Positions 1-5,971 of a DNA stretch of 6,015 nt are shown in pieces. Made by a program: the position numbers and the translations under genes. The stretch spans positions 1-6,015 of the forward strand of contig PHDR01000187.1 in the NCBI GenBank assembly GCA_002841035.1. The letters are read 5' to 3'. The notes under the pieces are model-generated. The model was not told the origin of the DNA and searched no databases. It saw only the letters and a program-made list of their open reading frames with translations. The DNA is from Bacteroidetes bacterium HGW-Bacteroidetes-12 (GTDB lineage: Bacteria > Bacteroidota > Bacteroidia > Flavobacteriales_E > Vicingaceae). Position 1 is the first letter of the stretch; every line of letters starts with the position of its first letter.

Positions 1-108
1 TGATGAACCAACTATAGACACAATTTCACCTTCTTTGACCTCTAAATTCACTCCTTTGAGAACTTCCAAATCTCCATAAGATTTATGTACTTCTTCTACT
101 TTTATCAT
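1..108 (-). CDS. lolD: ABC transporter ATP-binding protein, LolD-like (N-terminal 36 codons, cut by window edge)
   Basis: This is the ATP-binding subunit of an ABC transporter. It is most like LolD, which drives release of outer-membrane lipoproteins from the inner membrane together with LolC/E-type permeases. Only the first 36 residues are visible. They begin MIKVEEVHKSYGDLEVLKGV, continue with a typical NLEVKEGEIVSIVG segment, and break off at VGSS, inside the Walker A motif (expected continuation G-x-GKST). The A-loop aromatic is Y11 of KSYG. The ATG lies 9 bases after the stop of the barrel-protein gene, so the two are almost certainly cotranscribed. There is no Shine-Dalgarno sequence, as is usual in Bacteroidota. 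ABC ATPase is certain. LolD rather than another MacB/FtsE-type ATPase is inferred from the resemblance of this N-terminus to Bacteroidota LolD proteins. The signature motif, Walker B and permease partner lie outside the window. Confidence 0.8.
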   Translation of the reverse strand, partial: MIKVEEVHKSYGDLEVLKGVNLEVKEGEIVSIVGSS

Positions 109-117
109 GGTTGGTTT

Positions 118-882
118 TTATTGATAATAATATTCTTCTTGCGTTCGTTTGTTTAGTCGAATTATCCACCCTAATCTAAATCCATAAAGAAAATCGGAAT
201 TTACTTTGTTGTCAGGAAGACCTGTGTCGTAATTAAATTTTCGAAGGCTTTTTGTCCAACCCTGAGTAACATCAATACCTCCAAAAAAATTAAGTAATCT
301 GTTTTTACTTAAATACATATAGCCTACAAAACCATTTAGAGCAAACCCTACTGAGAATCTATCATAACCTTTTTTATGCTCGTCCGACAAACTTTTAATT
401 TCATCAGAAAACTTGATGCTTATTTTATGTTGTAACATTCCTGGTCCAGCATAAATAAGAAATCCAGAATTTTTATTTGGTGCTAGTACATTAAACAATT
501 TTCCTCCTGTTATAAAAAAAGAAGAGCCTCTTTGGTCTAAAAATACTTTTGTTGGCGTACCTTCAGTATTTGTAATTAATCCATCACTATTTTTAAGGGC
601 ATCCAGAATGTTGTTTTGACGCACATCAGCACCCCATAAAAAATTTCCTTTAAAACCGTAGTACCAACCTTTTTTTGTTTTCACAGCAAAACTTCCACCA
701 ATATTGTTGTTAGAGCCAAACCGATTTGCCATATCTGATGCTGTAAATTGACGAGCGTAAGAAGCTGTAAATAAAGGAATAGTGTAAGCAGAATCTTTAA
801 TCACCTTTTCGTTGATGCTATAATATTGTGCAGAAAGATGGTTGATGTTGAGAAAAAGGCATATAAAAAGTAAAATTCGCAT
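118..882 (-). CDS. Exported outer-membrane beta-barrel-like protein, uncharacterised (254 aa)
   Basis: The function is unknown. The ATG at 882 gives a clear signal peptide: R2, a hydrophobic core LLFICLFL, then SA|Q, with probable cleavage after residue 18. An in-frame TTG at 906 would add eight polar residues before this signal, so the ATG is preferred. The mature part is rich in short segments with alternating aromatic or hydrophobic residues and glycines, for example GGSFAVKTKKGWYYGFKGNF (62-81), SSFFITGGKLF (110-120), FLIYAGPGMLQHKISIKF (131-148), RFSVGFALNGFVGYMYL (165-181), NFFGGIDVTQGW (188-199) and FLYGFRLGWIIRL (231-243). That pattern fits an 8- to 10-strand outer-membrane barrel. 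It ends in YYYQ rather than the usual terminal Phe. The gene sits 35 bases after recJ and 9 bases before lolD, so it probably shares their transcript. A link to lipoprotein or envelope biogenesis is inference from that position. Exported protein is near certain, and barrel fold is likely. Confidence 0.75.
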   Translation of the reverse strand: MRILLFICLFLNINHLSAQYYSINEKVIKDSAYTIPLFTASYARQFTASDMANRFGSNNNIGGSFAVKTKKGWYYGFKGNFLWGADVRQNNILDALKNSDGLITNTEGTPTKVFLDQRGSSFFITGGKLFNVLAPNKNSGFLIYAGPGMLQHKISIKFSDEIKSLSDEHKKGYDRFSVGFALNGFVGYMYLSKNRLLNFFGGIDVTQGWTKSLRKFNYDTGLPDNKVNSDFLYGFRLGWIIRLNKRTQEEYYYQ

Positions 883-917
883 ACAAAAGTTTTTAAAACA
901 ATACAAAATAACACATT

Positions 918-2627
918 TTAACTCAGTCTAATATCTTTAATTACCAATTGCAATGAAATTGTTCCATTCCATTCATTTTCTTCAATGGTATAAACAATAT
1001 TGAATAAAATTCCTTCGGTAAGTTGGTCTATCCAATGTCCAAGTTTAAATCCGATGCACGGAAATTTAGTTTCAGGAGCATTAGGGTCAAAAACTTCCAT
1101 TTTTAAATGATTTTCTCCAACAATTCTTATTTTATCAGAAGTTAATATTTTTTCTGTCATAAAAACAGGTTGCATATTTTCGGGTCCACAAGGAGCAAAT
1201 TGTTTTAATATACCATAAAATTTGTTGTTGATTTGAGGAAGCGTTAAAACAGCATCAATATTGATTTTAGGGATAAGCATTTCGGGTTCGATTTGCTCAC
1301 TCACTATTTTTTCAAATTTAGCTATAAAAGCGTCTAAATTTTCTAATTTCATGGTAAGTCCAGCAGCATATTTATGTCCGCCATATTGCTCCAACAAATC
1401 ACTACAGGCATCAATGGCGTTATAGACATCAAAATTTTGAACAGAACGAGCTGATCCAGATGCTTTTCCATCGGAGTGAGTTAGAACTATGGTTGGTTTG
1501 TAATGGGTTTCAATTAATCGGGAAGCAACAATGCCAATTACGCCTTTGTGCCAGTTTTCATTGTAAAGAACGGTTGTTTTTTTTGATGCAAAAGCAGGAT
1601 TGTTTTCAATTATTTCTAAGGCTTCAAACGTAATGGTCGAATCAAAATCTTTTCTATCGCTGTTAAGTCCATTTATTCCTTTTCCAAAATTTATGGCTTC
1701 ACTTTCATCTTCAGCAACCAACAATTCAACAGCTCTGTTGCCCGATTCTATTCTTCCAGCAGCATTAATACGAGGTGAAATGGTAAAAACAATATCGGTA
1801 ACAGAAAGCTTCTTTTTAAATGCCGAAAGTTGAACGAGGGCTTTTATTCCCGGACGTTCTAATTTATTTAGTACTTCTAACCCAAAATGAACAAAAATTC
1901 TGTTTTCATCTCTAATTGGAACAATATCGGCACAAATGCTGATGGCTAGCAAATCTAAATAAGAAAAAAGAAGTTCTTCGTCTTTGTTGGTTTGTTGTGT
2001 CCATGCTTGCATCAATTTAAAACCAACACCACAGCCCGAAAGTTCATCAAAAGGGTAGGAGCAGTCTGTTCGTTTTGGGTCTAATACAGCAACAGCATTT
2101 GGAATTTCATTGCCAGGACGATGGTGGTCGCAAATGATAAAATCTATCTTTTTTTTGTTTGCATAAGCAATTTTATCTGTTGCTTTTATGCCGCAATCTA
2201 ACGCTATGATTAAACTGAAGTTGTTTTCAGAAGCATAATCAATTCCTTGGTAAGAAATGCCATATCCTTCTGCATATCTATCGGGAATGTAATATGCTAA
2301 ATGGGAATAAAATTTTTTTAAATAGGAATAAACCAATGCTACAGAAGTAGTTCCATCAACATCATAATCTCCAAAAATTAGTATTTTTTCTTCATTTTCA
2401 ATGGCTTGTTGCAGCCGATTTACGGCTTTGTCCATGTCCTTCATTAAAAAAGGATTATGTATTGCTTTTAATGTTGGTCGGAAAAAAGCTTTGACTTTAT
2501 CAAAGGTATCAATTTTTCGTTGAAGTAGAATGTTGGTTAGAGTTGGGTCTAAATTATTGAGTTCGGTGGAAAGGGAGTTGATTTTTTTTTGAGAAGAAAT
2601 TGGGTTAATAAGCCATTGAAATTGCAT
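918..2627 (-). CDS. recJ: Single-stranded-DNA-specific 5'-3' exonuclease RecJ (569 aa)
   Basis: RecJ degrades single-stranded DNA 5' to 3' in RecF-pathway recombination, mismatch repair and processing of stalled forks. It acts in the cytoplasm with two Mn/Mg ions. The DHH-family motifs appear in order: DYDVDGT at 87-93, LDCG at 143-146, CDHHRPG at 166-172 (DHH at 167-169), SGCGVGFKL at 197-205 and ADIVPI at 233-238, which carries a further metal-ligand Asp. INAAGRI follows at 287-293. The DHHA1 domain shows GVIGIVASRL (362-371), GSARS (391-395) and GGHKYAAG (416-423). The remainder, from about 450, corresponds to the RecJ OB-fold. All catalytic residues I looked for are present and the length matches the family (E. 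coli RecJ is 577 aa). The ATG at 2627 gives a normal N-terminus. An in-frame TTG at 2738 would add 37 non-conserved residues running into the phosphatase remnant, so it is rejected. It is probably the first gene of a recJ, barrel protein, lolD transcript. Confidence 0.96.
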   Translation of the reverse strand: MQFQWLINPISSQKKINSLSTELNNLDPTLTNILLQRKIDTFDKVKAFFRPTLKAIHNPFLMKDMDKAVNRLQQAIENEEKILIFGDYDVDGTTSVALVYSYLKKFYSHLAYYIPDRYAEGYGISYQGIDYASENNFSLIIALDCGIKATDKIAYANKKKIDFIICDHHRPGNEIPNAVAVLDPKRTDCSYPFDELSGCGVGFKLMQAWTQQTNKDEELLFSYLDLLAISICADIVPIRDENRIFVHFGLEVLNKLERPGIKALVQLSAFKKKLSVTDIVFTISPRINAAGRIESGNRAVELLVAEDESEAINFGKGINGLNSDRKDFDSTITFEALEIIENNPAFASKKTTVLYNENWHKGVIGIVASRLIETHYKPTIVLTHSDGKASGSARSVQNFDVYNAIDACSDLLEQYGGHKYAAGLTMKLENLDAFIAKFEKIVSEQIEPEMLIPKINIDAVLTLPQINNKFYGILKQFAPCGPENMQPVFMTEKILTSDKIRIVGENHLKMEVFDPNAPETKFPCIGFKLGHWIDQLTEGILFNIVYTIEENEWNGTISLQLVIKDIRLS

Positions 2628-2662
2628 CCGAAAAAGTTTGTTTCTAAAAAAATATGTAAAAA

Positions 2663-2670
2663 CAAAAATA
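2663..2670 (-). promoter_or_regulatory. Possible -7 promoter box for the recJ operon
   Basis: On the minus strand the sequence TATTTTTG matches the Bacteroidota -7 consensus TAnnTTTG exactly. It ends 35 bases before the recJ ATG and lies after the phosphatase remnant. No TTG is seen at the expected 17-23 bases upstream, and the region is very T-rich, so a chance match is quite possible. Confidence 0.25.
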
Positions 2671-2713
2671 CTAAAATCTATGTGTATTGAGTATATTAAC
2701 TTTATAATTACTT

Positions 2714-2806
2714 TCAAAAACGAATACCCATGATACAAACATCGTCCAATTGTTCGGAAGAAGATTTCCAGTTTTCAAATGTAGTTTTTAGTTGTGTTTT
2801 CTGTTT
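2714..2806 (-). pseudogene. Orphan C-terminal remnant of a SpoIIE/PP2C-type serine phosphatase
   Basis: In one minus-strand frame a 30-codon open stretch begins KQKTQLKTTFENW, ends SEQLDDVCIMGIRF and stops at TGA (2716-2714). Bacteroidota SpoIIE-family protein phosphatases characteristically end this way. They have a helix rich in K and Q, an E-x-W segment, then a Q-x-DD-(I/V)-x-(V/L/I)-x-G-(I/V)-(R/K) strand that carries the last metal-binding aspartates, close to the stop. Directly upstream in frame is a TAA (2809-2807), and there is no usable start codon, so the fragment cannot be expressed as a protein by itself. No matching phosphatase sequence is visible before it: the nuclease stop is only 31 bases upstream, and the 97 bases before the nuclease gene do not encode the missing part. 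I read it as the tail of a gene deleted or replaced when the nuclease came to lie here. The family assignment is from memory of the family and the fragment is short. Confidence 0.6.
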
Positions 2807-2837
2807 TTAACAATGAAAACGATTTAAGGATGTTGCA

Positions 2838-3776
2838 TTACCATCTCCAACAAGATGCACAAACTTTTTTTTCAATTTGGTTTTCAATTTCATTAGGCAA
2901 TTGGTAGAAAAAATCGATTCCTGTCAATTTTTCAACACTATCAATTGTAACTACATAATTTTGAATAGATAAGTTTGATTTTTTGTTGGGCATAACAAAT
3001 CCAATCGCTTCCTTTCGTTCTTTTTTTGCATCTAAAATAACTTTGTAATAAAAGTTGGGAATACTTACTTGATTTACTCCGATAAAAGGTAAATCAGCTT
3101 CTAAAACAGGACCAGTAACTACATATAGTGTATCGTAAATAGCTACCCAACTTCTAACTTGTTCTTCTAGTTTTTTCCAAATACCTCTATTAAAACTGGG
3201 CGTTTGAGGACTCATGTTGCTGTAATAAAAAGAACAACTCATTGCTTCTTCCGACCAACTCATGTCGCCAGCTGGAGCTAAATGACCTCTGTCATATCCA
3301 GAGCCTTTGTAATCATTGTCTGTGGCGGAATTGGTTTTGATTTTTACATCTTCTCTAAAATTATCCGAACGGTTTGCAATTTTATTGGTTTCGGCTTTCG
3401 TGAATTGGTAGCAAACCCATTTAGCTTGTTCGTGAGTTTCACTATATACCAATTGAAAACCAGTGTGCGTAATCACTTCTTCGTTTTGTAATAGCAGAGG
3501 AAGTTCTAAATTGGGTATTTCATTCAGCTTTTGTGAAAGCGAATTTTTTCCAGTGTTTTTTATTAAAGAAGAAGTGTCAATTAAATCTTGTTCTTTGTTT
3601 TTTGTTGTATCAATTAATATCGTTGATGTTTTTTGAGTAGGATAGAAATGAGTTTCTGTTAGGTTGTTTGCAGCTTGTTTTTGTTGGTAGGTGTTGTAGG
3701 TAATGTATGCGAAAATTAAAAGAATAATCAATAAAATAACGAAAAGCAGGATAATTATTTTTTTTGAGTTGCTCAT
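2838..3776 (-). CDS. Membrane-anchored DNA/RNA non-specific endonuclease, NUC1 family (312 aa)
   Basis: This is a beta-beta-alpha-metal (His-Me finger) nuclease of the Endonuclease_NS family, related to Serratia nuclease and mitochondrial EndoG, which cut DNA and RNA without sequence specificity. The catalytic DRGH motif is at 162-165 (DRGHLAPAGD), with H165 as general base. SNMSPQ (N187) and FNRGIWKKLEEQ follow, where N196 fits the Mg-binding Asn and E204 the conserved Glu of Serratia nuclease (N119 and E127). The usual downstream VVTGPV and IPNFYYKVIL strands are present. The N-terminus is MSNSKK followed by a hydrophobic helix at about 7-25 with no cleavage site or lipobox. The protein is therefore probably inner-membrane anchored with the nuclease domain in the periplasm, after a low-complexity linker to about residue 85. 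It ends in CASCWRW, a CxxC four residues from the C-terminus. The ATG at 3776 is chosen over an in-frame TTG at 3818. Nuclease identity is firm. The role (nutrient scavenging, degrading incoming DNA, or other) is unknown. Confidence 0.93.
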   Translation of the reverse strand: MSNSKKIIILLFVILLIILLIFAYITYNTYQQKQAANNLTETHFYPTQKTSTILIDTTKNKEQDLIDTSSLIKNTGKNSLSQKLNEIPNLELPLLLQNEEVITHTGFQLVYSETHEQAKWVCYQFTKAETNKIANRSDNFREDVKIKTNSATDNDYKGSGYDRGHLAPAGDMSWSEEAMSCSFYYSNMSPQTPSFNRGIWKKLEEQVRSWVAIYDTLYVVTGPVLEADLPFIGVNQVSIPNFYYKVILDAKKERKEAIGFVMPNKKSNLSIQNYVVTIDSVEKLTGIDFFYQLPNEIENQIEKKVCASCWRW

Positions 3777-3780
3777 ATTG

Positions 3781-3813
3781 AGGTAAAAGTTTATAAAGGT
3801 TAAAAGTTTATAA
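3781..3813 (-). repeat. Tandem 16/17-bp duplication just upstream of the nuclease start
   Basis: Two adjacent copies are seen: AGGTAAAAGTTTATAA (3781-3796) and AGGTTAAAAGTTTATAA (3797-3813), differing by one inserted T. On the coding strand they read as repeated TTATAAACTTTTA(A)CCT blocks ending 4 bases before the nuclease ATG. They therefore occupy the leader or core promoter of that gene. This could be a replication-slippage duplication, or paired binding sites. I see no matching Bacteroidota -7 box in it. Confidence 0.75.
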
Positions 3814-3838
3814 GACAATAGGCAATTATTTCATTCAT

Positions 3839-3853
3839 ACATTCAATGAATGT
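3839..3853. other. Perfect palindrome between the flavoprotein and nuclease genes
   Basis: ACATTCA-A-TGAATGT is a 7-bp inverted repeat with a one-base centre. It is preceded by a further partial copy of the left arm (CATTCA at 3832-3837). It lies 62 bases upstream of the nuclease start and 20 bases after the flavoprotein stop. There is no T-run after it on the minus strand, so it is not a standard terminator. An operator for the nuclease gene is possible, but chance occurrence in AT-rich DNA is not excluded. Confidence 0.35.
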
Positions 3854-3873
3854 TAATGCCTTATATTCACATT

Positions 3874-5436
3874 TCAACAAATTTTATCTGCACATTTTTG
3901 TCCGTCAATGGCAGCAGAAACAATTCCACCTGCATAGCCTGCACCTTCACCGCAAGGATATAAGCCTTTTATTTCAGGATGCTGTAGGGTTTCTCTATCT
4001 CGTGGAATTTTTACAGGAGAAGAAGTTCTGCTTTCCACAGCGACAACAATAGCTTCTTGTATTAAAAAACCATTCATTTTTTTGCCAAAATCTCTAAAAC
4101 CTTGCTGCAATCGTTCTGTAATTTGTTTAGGAAATAGTTGATGAACAGCAGCGGAAACAATTCCCGGTTTGTAAGAGCAATCGGGCAATGAAGTCGAAAC
4201 TCGGCTATCAATAAAATCTACAAGACGTTGGGCTGGAGCTATTTGTCCGAAATTGTTTTGTTCATCATTTTTGCCAGCAACAAATGCTTTTCGTTCCATA
4301 TTTTCTTGCAGTTTTAATCCTGCCAATGCACCAAATTGCTCGTAAGGTTTTAAATCTTCAGCTTCTACAGCTACCACAATGCCTGAGTTAGCATAAGGGT
4401 TATTTCTTTTGGATGGCGACCAACCGTTGGTTACAATTTCTCCAGGAGCAGTAGCACAGGGAGCTATAATTCCACCTGGACACATACAAAAGGAAAAAAC
4501 ACCTCGGTTTTTAACCTGAGTAACCAATTTGTAAGAAGCAGGAGGCAAATACTCATTTCTCACATCACAATGGTATTGAATTTTATCAATTAACTCTTGA
4601 GGATGTTCAACTCTTACCCCAACAGCAAATGGTTTGGCTTCTAACTTAATTTTTTTCTTGTCCAACAAATAAAAAATATCTCTTGCCGAATGTCCTGTTG
4701 CGAGAATTACATTAGACGTTTCAATAATTGTTTTGTTGTTGATTTCAATACCTTTAATAGCGTTGTTTTCTATCAATAAATCAGTTAGTTTACTTTCAAA
4801 ATGAATTTCTCCGCCATTTTCTATAATGGTATTTCTAATGGCTTCCACCACTTTTGGCAATTTGTTGGTGCCGATGTGCGGATGAGCATCAACTAAAATA
4901 TTTTCGTCAGCCCCATGTTGAACCAAGAGTTGTAACACTTCTTTTACATCGCCTCTTTTGGTAGAACGGGTATAAAGTTTACCATCAGAAAAAGTACCTG
5001 CACCGCCTTCGCCAAAGCAATAATTCGATTCGGGATTTACGATTTGGTTTTTGGTAATATTGGCTAAATCTCTTCGTCTGTTTCTTACCGATTTACCTCT
5101 TTCTATTACGATGGGTTTGATGTTTTTTTCTAACAGTTTAAGAGCTGCAAACATACCCGCAGGACCAAAACCTATCACCACAGCAGATTGTTTACTCGTT
5201 ATTGGAATAATTTTTTTTGCTTGAAAAAGAGTGGGTTTTTTATCGGTATAAATTTCAATTTTCAGGTTGAATTTTACTTGCTTTTTTCGGGCATCAATAG
5301 AACGTCTTACAATTTGAAATTCAAAATCTTCCAACTTAGTTGTTGAAGCAATAAGTTGTCGAATGTAAACATCACTAGCCGCTTCTTCGGGTGTTACTGT
5401 AATTTCTATAAGTTTGATGTTTTCTTGCAAAACCAA
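3874..5436 (-). CDS. FAD-dependent oxidoreductase, COG2509 type, with a non-ATG start (520 aa)
   Basis: This is a probable soluble flavoprotein of the uncharacterised COG2509 'FAD-dependent dehydrogenase' family. Its substrate is unknown. An N-terminal domain (about 6-80, with ITVTPEEAA and RRSIDARKKQVKFNLKIEIY) precedes the Rossmann fold VVIGFGPAGMFAALKL at 86-101 (GxGxxG at G89, G91, G94), with acidic E112 ending the second strand. NYCFGEGGAGTFSDGKL (138-154), ATGHS (246-250), CMCPGG (317-322) and the C-terminal FAD-binding GLYPCGEGAGYAGG (491-504) follow, all typical of the family. No ATG exists between the in-frame upstream TAA and the conserved N-terminus. The start must be TTG at 5436 or TTG at 5430 (518 aa), or a rarer codon. 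Family members usually begin a few residues before the TPEEA segment, so nothing appears missing. The gene ends 97 bases before the nuclease ATG and is divergent from the CxxC gene. A weak -7-like CATCTTTG lies at 5458-5451. Confidence 0.9.
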   Translation of the reverse strand: MVLQENIKLIEITVTPEEAASDVYIRQLIASTTKLEDFEFQIVRRSIDARKKQVKFNLKIEIYTDKKPTLFQAKKIIPITSKQSAVVIGFGPAGMFAALKLLEKNIKPIVIERGKSVRNRRRDLANITKNQIVNPESNYCFGEGGAGTFSDGKLYTRSTKRGDVKEVLQLLVQHGADENILVDAHPHIGTNKLPKVVEAIRNTIIENGGEIHFESKLTDLLIENNAIKGIEINNKTIIETSNVILATGHSARDIFYLLDKKKIKLEAKPFAVGVRVEHPQELIDKIQYHCDVRNEYLPPASYKLVTQVKNRGVFSFCMCPGGIIAPCATAPGEIVTNGWSPSKRNNPYANSGIVVAVEAEDLKPYEQFGALAGLKLQENMERKAFVAGKNDEQNNFGQIAPAQRLVDFIDSRVSTSLPDCSYKPGIVSAAVHQLFPKQITERLQQGFRDFGKKMNGFLIQEAIVVAVESRTSSPVKIPRDRETLQHPEIKGLYPCGEGAGYAGGIVSAAIDGQKCADKIC

Positions 5437-5519
5437 TTTTAATTAGACTACAAAGATGCTTAACTTTTTTAGATATTATTTTTAGAAATAAAATTTTATG
5501 AACATTATGCGAAAATTCA

Positions 5520-5550
5520 TTGTTAGGATAGAAAAAATAGCATAAATTTA
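5520..5550 (+). promoter_or_regulatory. Candidate Bacteroidota sigma-A promoter for the CxxC protein gene
   Basis: TTG (5520-5522) is followed after 20 bases by TAAATTTA (5543-5550), which matches the -7 consensus TAnnTTTG at all but the last base. Both the spacing and the distance to the ATG at 5579 (28 bases) are right for a Bacteroidota promoter with a leader of about 20 nt. The leader is A-rich (AACAAAAAATAAAAAACT), which is common before translated starts in this phylum. Confidence 0.5.
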
Positions 5551-5578
5551 TAACCATAAAAACAAAAAATAAAAAACT

Positions 5579-5971
5579 ATGAGTTTTAAAGACAATGATT
5601 ATTTATGTCCCTCATGCAAAGGACATTTGAATGTAGGAGGACAATTGGTTTTTGCAACCAAAACAGAAAGAAAACATAAAGGATTAATTTTGTTAAATCC
5701 AAAAATTGGAGAATACAGCTACAAAGCACATCCTAAGTTTCATTTAGAAAAAGGCGAATTGGTAGAGTTTTTCTGTCCGCTTTGTAAAGTTGATTTGTCA
5801 GCAAAAAAACAAAAAGATCACGCCATGATAAACATGATTTCTGATGAAGATAACATGGAGTATGAATTGTATTTTTCCAAAAAAGCAGGAAACAAAAGCA
5901 CTTATTTAGTGGCTAAAGACGTTTTTCAAACTTTTGGTGAAGATGCGATAGATTTTAGTGAATTTTTGTAG
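5579..5971 (+). CDS. Small conserved-type hypothetical protein with two CxxC pairs (130 aa)
   Basis: The function is unknown. Two cysteine pairs, YLCPSCKGHLNVG (C10, C13) and FFCPLCKVDL (C66, C69), are about 53 residues apart and could form one zinc ribbon binding a single Zn. Between them is a strand-rich segment with LVFATKTERKHKGLILLNP (23-41) and HPKFHLEKGELVEF (51-64). After the second pair come MINMISDEDNMEYELYFSKKAG (83-104) and an acidic tail ending FSEFL. There is no signal peptide or membrane helix, so it is probably cytoplasmic. The overall pattern matches a family of conserved hypothetical proteins I recall from Bacteroidota, but I know no assigned role. It has its own candidate promoter, a clear ATG and a TAG stop, and faces away from the flavoprotein gene. 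Possible roles are nucleic-acid or protein binding, or metal sensing. None can be chosen from sequence alone. Confidence 0.85.
   Translation: MSFKDNDYLCPSCKGHLNVGGQLVFATKTERKHKGLILLNPKIGEYSYKAHPKFHLEKGELVEFFCPLCKVDLSAKKQKDHAMINMISDEDNMEYELYFSKKAGNKSTYLVAKDVFQTFGEDAIDFSEFL

Noticed and set aside
1600..1833. Plus-strand open frame inside recJ; similar short frames at 3282-3491 and 3846-4052
   Set aside because: They are antisense to well-supported genes, with low-complexity composition and no independent signals.
2628..2738. In-frame upstream extension of recJ to a TTG at 2738 (37 extra residues)
   Set aside because: The extension is unlike RecJ N-termini, overlaps the phosphatase remnant in another frame and would include the possible promoter box. 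The ATG at 2627 gives a family-typical length.
2796..2820. Possible hairpin GTTTTC...GAAAAC after the nuclease gene as a terminator
   Set aside because: It is AT-only apart from its end pairs, has a two-base bulge, and is not followed by a T-run on the minus strand.
3777..3818. In-frame upstream extension of the nuclease to a TTG at 3818
   Set aside because: The extra residues are encoded by the tandem duplication itself. The ATG at 3776 directly precedes a normal KK plus hydrophobic anchor.
2628..5436. A defence or DNA-uptake island formed by the nuclease and recJ
   Set aside because: There is no sensor, NTPase, reverse transcriptase, toxin or competence protein nearby. RecJ is a housekeeping gene, and the nuclease and recJ are separated by a remnant rather than coupled.
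5488..5499. Palindrome ATAAAATTTTAT in the divergent spacer as an operator
   Set aside because: It is made only of A and T in a very AT-rich spacer, so it is easily expected by chance, and it has no further half-sites.
5375..5557. A 60-codon minus-strand open frame across the divergent intergenic region
   Set aside because: It overlaps the flavoprotein N-terminus in another frame, has no recognisable motifs and starts at a non-ATG codon. It is also not a frameshifted N-terminus of the flavoprotein, whose conserved domain is already complete.
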